A stretch of DNA of 64,000 nucleotides from Chitinophaga silvisoli (GTDB lineage: Bacteria > Bacteroidota > Bacteroidia > Chitinophagales > Chitinophagaceae), in NCBI RefSeq assembly GCF_003412465.1, contig NZ_QTJV01000004.1, forward strand, positions 806,001 through 870,000, in the 5' to 3' direction. The position numbers and the translations under genes were made by a program. The notes below the pieces were generated by a model that searched no databases, was not told the DNA's origin, and worked only from the letters and a program-made list of their open reading frames with translations. Shown piece after piece: positions 45,724 through 54,770 of the stretch; the stretch's first letter is position 1; every line of letters starts with the position of its first letter.

Positions 45724-47346
45724 ATGACGGGATTAGCACAACAACAATTAGGTAACACGCTTTGGGCAATTGCAGATGAACTGCGTGGCAATATGAATGC
45801 TGATGATTTCAGGGATTACATGTTATCCTTCCTTTTTTTACGTTACCTGTCTGACAACTATGAAGTAGCAGCAAAGAGGGAATTGGGTGCAGACTATCCT
45901 GTATTGAAAAACGAGGAAAGACTTAGCCCCCTTAGCATTTGGTACGCCGCAAACTCCGCTGATATAGAAGCATTTGAAAAGCAAATGCGTCGAAAAGTGC
46001 ACTATGTGATCGAGCCTCAGTTTTTATGGAGCAATATTTCAGAACTCGCGCGCAAACAGGACAAAGATTTGTTATTAACCCTTCAAAAAGGCTTTAAATA
46101 CATAGAAAACCAGTCCTTTGAAAGTAATTTCCAGGGCCTATTCTCCGAGATCAATCTCGACTCTGAAAAATTAGGCAGGAGTTATCCGGACCGCAATGCA
46201 AGACTTTGTATCATTCTCCAGAAAATAGCAGAAGGAATAGCAAAGTTTTCAACTGACATAGATACACTCGGCGATGCATATGAATACCTGATTGGCCAAT
46301 TTGCTGCAGGTAGTGGTAAAAAAGCAGGCGAGTTTTATACACCTCAACAAATCTCTACCGTACTCTCAGAAATAGTAACTCTCGATAGTCAGAATCCAGG
46401 GCTGGGTAAAAAGAAAAAGTTAGATAAAGTACTGGATTTTGCCTGTGGTTCCGGCTCCTTGCTCTTAAATGTACGCCGCCAGATGGGTGCAAATGGAATA
46501 GGGAAAATTTACGGACAGGAGACTAACATCACGACTTACAACCTGGCACGTATGAATATGTTGCTGCATGGTGTAAAGGATACAGAATTTGAAATACATC
46601 ACGGCGATTCACTTAAGAATGACTGGGATATTCTAAACGAAATGAATCCAGCTAAAAAGCTGGAATTTGATGCTATTGTTGCGAATCCTCCATTCAGCTT
46701 CCGCTGGGATCCCAGCGATACATTAGCGAATGATTTCCGATTCAAAAGTCATGGGGTTGCCCCTAAATCGGCGGCAGACTTCGCCTTTCTTCTCCATGGC
46801 TTTCATTTTCTGAGCAAAGAGGGGACAATGGCTATTATTCTACCCCTTGGTGTATTGTTCCGCGGCGGTGCCGAACAACGTATCAGGACTAAACTGCTGA
46901 AGGATGGTCATATTGATACAATAATAGGTTTACCTGCTAACTTATTTTTCTCAACTGGCATCCCCGTATGTATAATCGTATTGAAGAAATGCAAGAAATT
47001 TGATGATGTATTATTTATCAATGCAGCTGAATATTACGAAAAAGGGAAGAAACAAAATCGTCTGCGCAATGGAGAAGGTGGAGAACCAAACGATATTCAA
47101 AAAATTATTGACACTTATAAAAAACGGAATGACCAGGATCGCTATTCCAAAAAGGTTTCAATGGCTGAAATTGAGAAGAACGGGTATAACCTTAATATAT
47201 CAAGGTATGTGAGTACTGCTATGGAGGAGGAGATTGTAGATCTTATGGAGGTGAACAAGCAAATAGTGGCGATAAGGAAAAAAGCAGATGAGGCAGCAGG
47301 TAAGCATAATGCGTTTTTGAAGGAGTTAGGCTTGCCTTTGATATAG
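45724..47346 (+). CDS. hsdM: Type I restriction-modification methyltransferase subunit
   Basis: 540 residues. N-terminal helical domain (about 1-140), then a SAM-dependent adenine methyltransferase: GEFYTPQQIS, motif I DFACGSGSLL (D238-G244), and catalytic NPPF (N321-F324) in IVANPPFSFRWD. Methylates N6 of adenine in the target. It begins 42 bp after hsdS. Order R-S-M differs from the more common R-M-S or M-S-R. A terminator follows at 47374. Confidence 0.97.
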   Translation: MTGLAQQQLGNTLWAIADELRGNMNADDFRDYMLSFLFLRYLSDNYEVAAKRELGADYPVLKNEERLSPLSIWYAANSADIEAFEKQMRRKVHYVIEPQFLWSNISELARKQDKDLLLTLQKGFKYIENQSFESNFQGLFSEINLDSEKLGRSYPDRNARLCIILQKIAEGIAKFSTDIDTLGDAYEYLIGQFAAGSGKKAGEFYTPQQISTVLSEIVTLDSQNPGLGKKKKLDKVLDFACGSGSLLLNVRRQMGANGIGKIYGQETNITTYNLARMNMLLHGVKDTEFEIHHGDSLKNDWDILNEMNPAKKLEFDAIVANPPFSFRWDPSDTLANDFRFKSHGVAPKSAADFAFLLHGFHFLSKEGTMAIILPLGVLFRGGAEQRIRTKLLKDGHIDTIIGLPANLFFSTGIPVCIIVLKKCKKFDDVLFINAAEYYEKGKKQNRLRNGEGGEPNDIQKIIDTYKKRNDQDRYSKKVSMAEIEKNGYNLNISRYVSTAMEEEIVDLMEVNKQIVAIRKKADEAAGKHNAFLKELGLPLI

Positions 47347-47373
47347 GATGATTTTTATGAACCAAAAAAAATT

Positions 47374-47408
47374 AAAGGGGCATCTTACCGTTAGAAGATG
47401 CCTCTTTT
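47374..47408 (+). terminator. Terminator of the hsd operon
   Basis: Stem of about 12 bp (aaaggggcatctt / aagatgcctcttt with a G-U pair) and a T-rich tail, 28 bp after the hsdM stop. The remaining gap to the GH2 gene holds a second terminator but no gene. Confidence 0.8.
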
Positions 47409-47645
47409 ATATAATATAATTGAAATAGGAAACCAACTTTCTATGTAAAATCCGCATGATAATACCTCTATCTAATTAAATTAGATGAACTTATTACTAT
47501 TAAACAAATCTTCTTGCAATATGCGGTTTTACTGGATGCAGGATATAGTGTAGGAGGTCATCTTGATATAATGAAATGAAACAATATTCAAGATGGGAGT
47601 AGTCCAAGACAATTTCTTATATCGTTAACGAATCATAATAAAAAA

Positions 47646-47669
47646 GCAGGCCCCCTCCCGGAAGCCTGC
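47646..47669 (-). terminator. Terminator of the second GH2 gene
   Basis: gcaggc / gcctgc stem with a long loop, followed on the minus strand by a run of T (ttttttta), 27 bp after the GH2 stop. Confidence 0.75.
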
Positions 47670-47695
47670 CCTATCTTCAACAACTAACGAATACC

Positions 47696-50065
47696 CTAAT
47701 TCTTCCTCGCCTGCTCCAACGCCCCCATAAACATACTCTTCTCCTCCTCCTTCATCCCCTCCCCATACTTCCTCAAATACTCCTCCGCAGCCGGCACATA
47801 CACCGCCCAATCCTTCGCATTCAGCGACGACACCGTCTTCGCCCTCAAATACATCTCCTCCCCTGGCGCACCATACCCCTTCATCACACGCTCTATCTCA
47901 CTCCAATCCTTATGCTCCTTCATCATCGGCTCCATCACCCCTTTAAACACCATATTCATCATATTCACCTGGTACTGCCTTTCTCCCAACACCTTCTTAA
48001 ACTCCTCCGGATGTTGCCTCATCAACCCAAACCCCGCATCCTTCGAACTCTTCGCAAACTGCCCCACAATCCTGATATCCTCCTCACTCAATGGCTCCTT
48101 CAACCCCGCTATATACGCATTTCCTGCCATATCCGCCCCTGGCGCATCCCCCACCTGCTTCGCAGCCATCGCCAGTTTCAACAAAAACGCCCGCTCTCTC
48201 TTTCCATTAATATACTCCTCCAGCATCCTTGCATACAACTCCGCCGGCTCCGTCAAATCCGCATTCTGCGCCACCACGGGTGGCACTACTTCCGTAGCAA
48301 GAGAAGTATTCAACGGCCCATGAATCTTCCTCAACGCCTCAAAAGGGATCTTCACCACTTCCCTATCATACGTCATCAACCCATTCTGCTCTCCTTCCAC
48401 ATCAAAAGGCTGTGTATAGATAGAAGCACTCAAGCCATCCTGCTGCAGCAATCTCAGATGCTGCGCCATGATCGCAAACTTACTCTGCAAAGCGGCCGGT
48501 TTCTCCTGAATATACCCCCACGCATTCAATGGATTCCACTGATGATCCGGAATAAACACCCCAATACCGCCAAACTCTCCTACTACCCTTGCCATCCCTT
48601 CCTGCGCCGGTGCATTCATCGGGTTAGGATAAGAATGTAAATCGACGATATCACTCGCTACCCAATTATCCTTCCCTGACTTAATCTCATTTTCATTAAT
48701 AAAGATATACTCTCCCGTATGCCCATTCACCAACCTGCTCGGATCTGTTTGTTTCACCCACTTCGTGAGTCGCTCCTGGTCATAACTACCCCACTGCTCA
48801 TTAAATAGCACCCAGGTCACAATACTCGGCGCATTATGCAACTGCTCCAATATCTCCTTACTCTCCTTTTCAAACTCAGGCTTCGCCCCTTCCGGCAGTC
48901 CCTGGTTCGGATTTACAAAATCCTGCCATACCAGCATCCCGATCTTATCCGCATGATAATACCAACGGGCTGGTTCCACTTTAATATGCTTACGGATCGT
49001 ATTAAAGCCCATTGCCTTGATCGCCTCAATATCAAATTTCAAAGCTTCATCCGTAGGAGCGGTATATAAACCATCCGGCCAAAAGCCCTGGTCCAGGGTA
49101 CCTAAGTTAAAATAGGGTTTGTTGTTCAAAAAGATCCTTACAAATCCCTTCTCATCTTTCCCCAAAGAGACCTTCCTCATGCCAAAGTAACTCTTCACCT
49201 CATCTCCTTTCAGCCGAACTACCAGGTCATATAAAAACGGCTTTTCCGGTGACCATAACTTCGCATTCTTCACCGGCAGGGCCAATACAGCACCCGCCTT
49301 ACCTTTTACTTTGCCCACTACCTGGGATCCATCCAGCGCGGTAAGCTCCACTGCACTACCTGCGGGGGCGTTTACCTTTACATAAAGCACACCTTTGTCA
49401 ATATCCGGTGTCAATACCAGGCCTTCAATATAAGTCTTGGGTACGGCCTCTAACCATACCGTCTGCCAGATTCCGGAGGTGGGTGTATAATAAATACTAG
49501 CTGGATGCAGGACCTGCTTGCCATGAGGTCCTACACCCTGATCTGTGGGATCATATACTTTTACGACCAGCTCATTATCCCCGGTCTTTAATGCGTTGGT
49601 AATATCGATGGTGAAAGCTTCATACCCGCCACTATGACTACCTACCTCTTTTCCATTTACAAAGATGGTCGCCTGAAAATCTACTGCACCAAAATGCAGT
49701 AATATTTTCTCACCTGCCGGTTTTGCAATCGTTTTCTTATACCAGAGTAACTGGTCTGGCTGTAATGCCTTCTTCACGCCAGACAACGCCGATTCCAAAG
49801 GATAAGGTACTAAGATCTGCCCGTCCCATGTTCCAGGCATAGCTGCATCTTTCGCTGTAATAGCATACGACCAGAGGCCGTTCAGGTTCTGCCACTGCGC
49901 TCTTACCAGCTGTGGTCGTGGATACTCCTTTAAAGCATTTGTGGGTGATACTTCCTTTGCCCAGCGGGTCTGAATGGCCACTGGCTGCATCTTATATACA
50001 TCCTGCGCATCCGCATGGATAGCAAAGAGCGCACTAAAAGCTACTGTTGAAAATAAGCTCTTCAT
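47696..50065 (-). CDS. Glycoside hydrolase family 2 enzyme with helical C-terminal extension
   Basis: 789 residues, signal peptide ending at about 21 (ADA-Q). It has the GH2 plan: sugar-binding jelly roll (55-212), Ig-like domain (215-300), TIM barrel (310-600) with acid/base Glu423 in LFNEQWG and nucleophile Glu497 in VVGEFGG. It is a paralogue of the gene at 7202 (shared: EYPRPQ, QNLNGLW, SGIWQTVWLE, GFNTIRKHIK). Residues 620-789 are a charged helical extension absent from the other copy. Substrate unknown; beta-galactosidase or glucuronidase-like activity is usual. The 3' part of the coding strand is very G-rich. Confidence 0.93.
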   Translation of the reverse strand: MKSLFSTVAFSALFAIHADAQDVYKMQPVAIQTRWAKEVSPTNALKEYPRPQLVRAQWQNLNGLWSYAITAKDAAMPGTWDGQILVPYPLESALSGVKKALQPDQLLWYKKTIAKPAGEKILLHFGAVDFQATIFVNGKEVGSHSGGYEAFTIDITNALKTGDNELVVKVYDPTDQGVGPHGKQVLHPASIYYTPTSGIWQTVWLEAVPKTYIEGLVLTPDIDKGVLYVKVNAPAGSAVELTALDGSQVVGKVKGKAGAVLALPVKNAKLWSPEKPFLYDLVVRLKGDEVKSYFGMRKVSLGKDEKGFVRIFLNNKPYFNLGTLDQGFWPDGLYTAPTDEALKFDIEAIKAMGFNTIRKHIKVEPARWYYHADKIGMLVWQDFVNPNQGLPEGAKPEFEKESKEILEQLHNAPSIVTWVLFNEQWGSYDQERLTKWVKQTDPSRLVNGHTGEYIFINENEIKSGKDNWVASDIVDLHSYPNPMNAPAQEGMARVVGEFGGIGVFIPDHQWNPLNAWGYIQEKPAALQSKFAIMAQHLRLLQQDGLSASIYTQPFDVEGEQNGLMTYDREVVKIPFEALRKIHGPLNTSLATEVVPPVVAQNADLTEPAELYARMLEEYINGKRERAFLLKLAMAAKQVGDAPGADMAGNAYIAGLKEPLSEEDIRIVGQFAKSSKDAGFGLMRQHPEEFKKVLGERQYQVNMMNMVFKGVMEPMMKEHKDWSEIERVMKGYGAPGEEMYLRAKTVSSLNAKDWAVYVPAAEEYLRKYGEGMKEEEKSMFMGALEQARKN

Positions 50066-50511
50066 AAACTGGTTATCAAGTTTGGGATCTTAAATAATTA
50101 AGTAAATAATATGAAGGCTGGCGAAGTTAGGATAGTATATCACGGAAATCCGTTAACCCGAGGTTAAAGAATAATATTCTCCATCACCAGCTGATCATTA
50201 TTATATAGTTGCAAAAAGGATGAGAAGCTAACATTCTAAAAAAATACTCAGCTATTTATATTACAGGTTGTTCCATTGCGCAATAAGAATGAAAATATTA
50301 TAACCCCAGCCCTTGATCCATTAAAAGCATATCAGCACCCCCAACAGCTCAACGTAAAAAGGAGCAGTAACATCTTCGGTGTTACTGTCTCCTTTCTTTG
50401 TTTACAGTTTATTTACAAAATAGACTAACATACTCTGCCATACCTGATTAAATTAATTGCCGTAAATTGAATGTACCAACATCTTTATTTTTTAACCTAA
50501 AAGCACACCGC
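50066..50511. other. Intergenic region with an orphan hairpin
   Basis: 446 bp between the divergent GH2 and DUF6232-like genes. At 50358-50395 a perfect-looking stem (aaaggagcagtaaca / tgttactgt-ctccttt, one bulge) with a 7-nt loop is followed by ctttgttt. On the plus strand there is no gene before it, so it might end a small RNA transcribed from about 50150-50350, or act as a leader attenuator. No other feature seen. Confidence 0.5.
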
Positions 50512-51036
50512 ATGCGTTCTAACAGCAATAACCCAAACTCACCCTACTTAGGCTCATTAATTTTCACGAATCAAACGCTTACGTTTTACGGCACCACGAT
50601 CCAGTTAAGAAATGTCAGCAGGTTTTCTACACATGAAGTGATCCGCCGTAAACGGGTGACGATTCCCGCTATGATTATCGCCGGTATTATCTTCCTGGTC
50701 ACTTTTACATATAAAATCACCTTGCTTTACCTGGTGGCAGGGGCCATTGTCGGTTATGGCATTTATGAATATTTTATACCTAAATTATATGCCTTGTTTA
50801 TTGAAATGAACTCAGGCTCCCAACATGTCTTAAGCAGCAAAGACAAGGCAGGGATCTTTGAAGTACATCGCCGTATTTCCCAGGCTATGACCAGTGACAC
50901 CCCTGTCAATACTACTGTCACCTTCCAAAGTGATAAGATAGTCTTTGGCGATCACATCAATGGAGATAAATATGAAGCCAACAATTCTACCATTGAAAAA
51001 ATGGGATCTTTTAATAATAATCCAGAGGTATCATGA
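50512..51036 (+). CDS. DUF6232-like membrane protein with Asn-rich tail
   Basis: 174 residues from ATG 50512 (upstream TTG start not used). Residues 5-40 form a beta domain resembling a DUF6232 start (IFTNQTLTFYGTTIQL). Two membrane helices at about 55-73 and 78-95 follow. The C-terminal 35 residues read VFGDHINGDKYEANNSTIEK and MGSFNNNPEVS. A similar G-D-K/I-x-V-x-N-S-x-I motif opens the next gene's product. The stop overlaps the next start by 4 bp, so the two are coupled. Possible conflict-system component; unproven. Confidence 0.65.
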   Translation: MRSNSNNPNSPYLGSLIFTNQTLTFYGTTIQLRNVSRFSTHEVIRRKRVTIPAMIIAGIIFLVTFTYKITLLYLVAGAIVGYGIYEYFIPKLYALFIEMNSGSQHVLSSKDKAGIFEVHRRISQAMTSDTPVNTTVTFQSDKIVFGDHINGDKYEANNSTIEKMGSFNNNPEVS

Positions 51037-51380
51037 AAAAGAATGACATCATCATGGGGGATAAAATAAGCGTACATAACTCCGCCATTGGCGCAATGGG
51101 CAGAGGTGCTGTCAATTACGGACCTGTCAGCACATCAAAAGAAAAATATGACTACCCTATTATATTAGAGGAACTTCAAAAGCTTAAAAATGCTTTGTAT
51201 ACGGCCCCGCAAAATGATGAGCAGATCATTGCCTTATCCGCCGTTATTCATGCGGAAGATGCGGCCAGGAATGAAGACGGTCCTGCCATGACTACACACC
51301 TGAAGAAATTAGGCACCTGGGTATTCAACCTGGCCCGTGATATTGGGGTGAATGTAGTAGCGAGTATCATTACGCAGTAA
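51033..51380 (+). CDS. Small protein with GD-N-S motif, partner of DUF6232-like protein
   Basis: 115 residues. The N-terminus MGDKISVHNSAIGAMGRGAV resembles a short beta-helix-like motif and parallels the tail of the preceding protein. The rest is helical (EELQKLKNALYTA ... THLKKLGTWVFNLARDIGV) with a mildly hydrophobic C-terminus. Unrecognised family. Coupled to the upstream gene by a 4-bp overlap. Confidence 0.65.
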   Translation: MKKNDIIMGDKISVHNSAIGAMGRGAVNYGPVSTSKEKYDYPIILEELQKLKNALYTAPQNDEQIIALSAVIHAEDAARNEDGPAMTTHLKKLGTWVFNLARDIGVNVVASIITQ

Positions 51381-51427
51381 GTTCCTCTCACAGCACAATT
51401 GCGTTCCAGGCAATGAACAAAAAATTT

Positions 51428-51449
51428 AGCAGACCTGGAAAAGTCTGCT
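51428..51449 (+). terminator. Weak terminator after the 115-residue gene
   Basis: agcagac / gtctgct stem with 8-nt loop and a short T/A tail, about 48 bp after the stop. Tail is weak. Confidence 0.4.
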
Positions 51450-51688
51450 TCAATTACAACCTAATTGAATGTAACAATTAGGGGATAAACTGTCTTTATT
51501 GAATTCGAAAGTAAACATCAATTTCGATCACGAAGCTAATGCACCTGGGGCATACTTCCGGTTAATCTCATGTTAAATACTTATTACAATAAACATTTTA
51601 TATTACATTTGATTCCAGATAACAAAGTAATAATTATTTGCCCGTAGTATAATTGGTTTTCACCGTTTCTCGCTCAACGATTCATTAT

Positions 51689-51718
51689 AGAACAGCAACA
51701 GGCAACTGTTGCTGTTCT
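51689..51718. terminator. Perfect 12-bp hairpin between convergent genes
   Basis: agaacagcaaca (51689-51700) and tgttgctgttct (51707-51718) pair with a 6-nt loop, then ttattt on the plus strand. It lies just beyond the stop of the minus-strand gene at 51739 and would serve as a terminator in one or both directions. The rest of 51450-51688 holds nothing I can support. Confidence 0.65.
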
Positions 51719-51738
51719 TATTTCAGACGATCTTACAC

Positions 51739-51927
51739 CTACATATCCTTCTCTATCTCCGTCAACATCTTTATCAATTTCTGCACATCCAACTTATCCA
51801 AAGTCATCAACGCATGACCTGGCGTATCTATTTCTGAACTGACTTCCATCTGTAATAATCCGGTATTATTTATATACCATTCCATCTCGTTTTCATCATG
51901 GTCTATAAATACTGCTTTTGAGGGCAT
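51739..51927 (-). CDS. Small hypothetical protein
   Basis: 62 residues: MPSKAVFIDHDENEMEWYIN followed by a helix rich in Lys and Leu (DKLDVQKLIKMLTEIEKDM). It looks like a folded beta-alpha protein. No family recognised. It is isolated, next to a perfect hairpin that would terminate it, which supports its being real. Confidence 0.55.
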   Translation of the reverse strand: MPSKAVFIDHDENEMEWYINNTGLLQMEVSSEIDTPGHALMTLDKLDVQKLIKMLTEIEKDM

Positions 51928-52054
51928 AAAATTTCCAGTTTTGATTGTGTGAATATCAAATGTAATACTCTCCCTCTTATCGAAAAAATATCATCCATTT
52001 ATGTTACAGACTTCCCTTCTCTGCAATTAGCCACCAATTAAACAGGTCTCAATA

Positions 52055-54751
52055 ATGATGAAAATCCCTAAAAGGATCTTTCAGCTCATCTTATTTTTGC
52101 TACTTTTCCCCTTATTGTCCCTAGCCCAGAAACAAGCCGTACACGGTATAGTAGCTGATTCTGCCACTGGCAAACCAGTGCAGGACGCTACTATTTATAT
52201 TTTAAAAGACAATAAGGCGATCGCAACTTCCTTTTCCGATCAGCAAGGCATCTTCAATTTGAAGGAGCTGCCTTCGGGAAACTACCAGCTCTATATATCC
52301 CTCACAGGATACCAGGCTTATCATGCCCCCATCCAGGTATCACAATCACCCCTTAGCCTCGGTAAAATCCTTATCAGGAATAAATCCATTACGCTCAATA
52401 CAATTGAAGTTAAACAATCCATTCCTCCTATTACCCTTAAGAAAGACACATTAGAATTTAATGCTAATGCTGTTAAAACAAGGCCGAACGCCGTTGTGGA
52501 AGAACTGCTGAAACATGTTCCGGGTGTTTCCATCGATCCCAATGGCAAAATCACCGCCCAGGAGGAAACCGTGAAAAGAATCCTCGTAGATGGCAAACCA
52601 TTCTTTGGGAACAATACTTCCTTCAGCACCCAGAACCTACCTGCAGAAATTATTGATAAAATTCAATTGATCGATGCCAAATCCGACCAGGCACAGTTTA
52701 CCGGTTTTGATGATGGCAACCATGAAAAAATCATCAATATCACCCTCAAAAAGAACCGGCGGCGGGGTACGACGGCTGCTACTTCCGCAGGTTTTGGGAC
52801 TAATGACCGTTATGCGATCAGTGGCAATGTGAATAGTTTTAATGAGCAAGACCGCTTATCCGCCGTTGCTAATGGCAATAATTTAAACGATCGGAACTTT
52901 AATCCCGGGAATACCCGTGCCGGTATGCAACCTGGGAACGGGTTATCTAATAGCAGGTCCGGCGCGGTCAACTATAACATGGAGGATAAAAAGAGATTAA
53001 AACTGGATGTAAGTTATGATGTTGTGGATAACCATGCTCAAAATAATAGTACCAATTTCAGGCAGACATTTCTTCCGGATACTACCTGGTATTACAACCA
53101 ACAGAATAATACCAGCAATCATAGCGTTAGCCATGCGCTGCATACCCGGCTGAATTATAAATTGGATGAGTCGCAGTCTTTGCTGATTAACCCTGAATTG
53201 TCTTTTAATAAAAGTGATAATATCCAGAACAATAAATATGAGTCTCTCAATAAATATAAAGATACCAGCATCTCCGGACAGGCATTGAATACCAGTAGCG
53301 AGTCAGCTCCCAGTATCAACGTTCATGGTCTTTATAGAAAACGATTTAAGAAGAAGGGGCAGACGTTTAGTGCTGATTTCTCTATACAACACAATCAAAG
53401 CATAGGTAAAAACACTTTTCAAACCGAAGATCATTACCTGATATTGGACTCTTTATCCACTTATAATAGATTAACAAAAACCAATAATACCAATAACAAT
53501 ATCCAAGTACGCCTGAGTTACACCACACCCTTATCAAAAGATCGCTTTTTTCAATTATTCTATGCCTGGAACCAGCAACGGAATAATATTATAAATAACA
53601 CATACGATATCGATTCTATCTCAGGAAAATATATCCATTCCAACGATAGCCTTAGCAATATCTCAAAAAATCATGCTGGTATTCAATCAGCAGGTATCAA
53701 CTTACGCACCAATAAACAAGGGTATGATTATACTATCGGTCTAAACGCCCAGTTGAACAATACAAATAATGAAAACAGCAATTTGCCGTCATTTCATAAG
53801 CACTTCCTCAACCTGTTCCCAAGCGCAAGTTTGAATATTGCATTATCAAAAGAGAAAAACCTCCGTTTATCGTATGAGGGCAGTACCATCACCCCTACTG
53901 CGCAACAATTACAGCCCTTGCCCAACCTGGCAAATTCCCTGCTTATCCAGCAAGGGAATCCGGATCTTAAACCAGGTTTCCGGCATAACTTAAGTTTGGG
54001 CTATAATGCCATGAACAGAACGACTTTCCGTGGAATTTTCATGGGTTTGAATACTGAAATTATCAGGAATAAGATTGTAAATATAAACTGGTATGATAGC
54101 ACAGGGCATCAATATACTATCCCTGTAAATGCAAACGGCGCATTGGGTTTTAATGGGTTTATCACTAATAGCCTGCCCATTAAATCTATCCATTCTACAC
54201 TTAATCTGTCATCTGGTGTTTCTTATAATAAAGACATCACATTCACGAATATTGATAAGGAAAATATCAAATCCTATACGCATATTATCAGCCTGAATCA
54301 AACTGTCAATTTTAATTACAGGTATAAATCACTGCTGGAATTATCCACTGCGCTGCAGGTAACCTATAATGGCAGTCGGTATGGAGCTTTATCCACAAGC
54401 AATACTAATTACCTCAATTATAACCTGTTATTTAATTACAGTATTTATCTACCCGGAGGGTTCATGATTGGTAATGATCTTCGTTATATCGTGAACAGAG
54501 GGCGTGCTGAAGGTTACAACAACAATACTGCCCTTCTTAATGGTTATATTTCCAAAGGGGTATTCAAACAGAAACAAGCTTTAATTAAATTATATGCTTA
54601 CGACCTGGTGCATCAAAATGTAAGCATCACCAGAAATACAGTTGATAACTATATAGAAGACGTTCGACAAACAATTTTACAACCTTATATGATGCTGAGC
54701 TTTACCTGGTTCTTTAAGAACTACCCAGCAGGTAAAGAAAAAGAAGGATAA
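52055..54751 (+). CDS. Outer membrane beta-barrel receptor-like protein (OMP_b-brl_3 type)
   Basis: 898 residues with a signal peptide ending at LSLAQ. Residues about 25-105 are a carboxypeptidase-regulatory-like beta-sandwich (VHGIVADSATGKPVQDATIY). Residues about 120-230 are a plug-like part (LEFNANAVKTRPNAVVEELL, then VKRILVDGKPFFG). The remaining 650 residues are a large beta-barrel with many Asn-rich loops, ending in SFTWFF. It is the SusC-like/outer-membrane barrel family without a SusD partner. It ends convergently with the FecR gene, which may be from a different locus. Confidence 0.85.
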   Translation: MMKIPKRIFQLILFLLLFPLLSLAQKQAVHGIVADSATGKPVQDATIYILKDNKAIATSFSDQQGIFNLKELPSGNYQLYISLTGYQAYHAPIQVSQSPLSLGKILIRNKSITLNTIEVKQSIPPITLKKDTLEFNANAVKTRPNAVVEELLKHVPGVSIDPNGKITAQEETVKRILVDGKPFFGNNTSFSTQNLPAEIIDKIQLIDAKSDQAQFTGFDDGNHEKIINITLKKNRRRGTTAATSAGFGTNDRYAISGNVNSFNEQDRLSAVANGNNLNDRNFNPGNTRAGMQPGNGLSNSRSGAVNYNMEDKKRLKLDVSYDVVDNHAQNNSTNFRQTFLPDTTWYYNQQNNTSNHSVSHALHTRLNYKLDESQSLLINPELSFNKSDNIQNNKYESLNKYKDTSISGQALNTSSESAPSINVHGLYRKRFKKKGQTFSADFSIQHNQSIGKNTFQTEDHYLILDSLSTYNRLTKTNNTNNNIQVRLSYTTPLSKDRFFQLFYAWNQQRNNIINNTYDIDSISGKYIHSNDSLSNISKNHAGIQSAGINLRTNKQGYDYTIGLNAQLNNTNNENSNLPSFHKHFLNLFPSASLNIALSKEKNLRLSYEGSTITPTAQQLQPLPNLANSLLIQQGNPDLKPGFRHNLSLGYNAMNRTTFRGIFMGLNTEIIRNKIVNINWYDSTGHQYTIPVNANGALGFNGFITNSLPIKSIHSTLNLSSGVSYNKDITFTNIDKENIKSYTHIISLNQTVNFNYRYKSLLELSTALQVTYNGSRYGALSTSNTNYLNYNLLFNYSIYLPGGFMIGNDLRYIVNRGRAEGYNNNTALLNGYISKGVFKQKQALIKLYAYDLVHQNVSITRNTVDNYIEDVRQTILQPYMMLSFTWFFKNYPAGKEKEG

Positions 54752-54770
54752 TTTACCTGTTTATATTATT

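Noticed and set aside
51643..51675. Sequence gcccgtagtataattggttttc resembling a tRNA 5' half, possible attachment site
   Set aside because: No anticodon arm, T arm or CCA end follows, and no integrase or matching direct repeat was seen.
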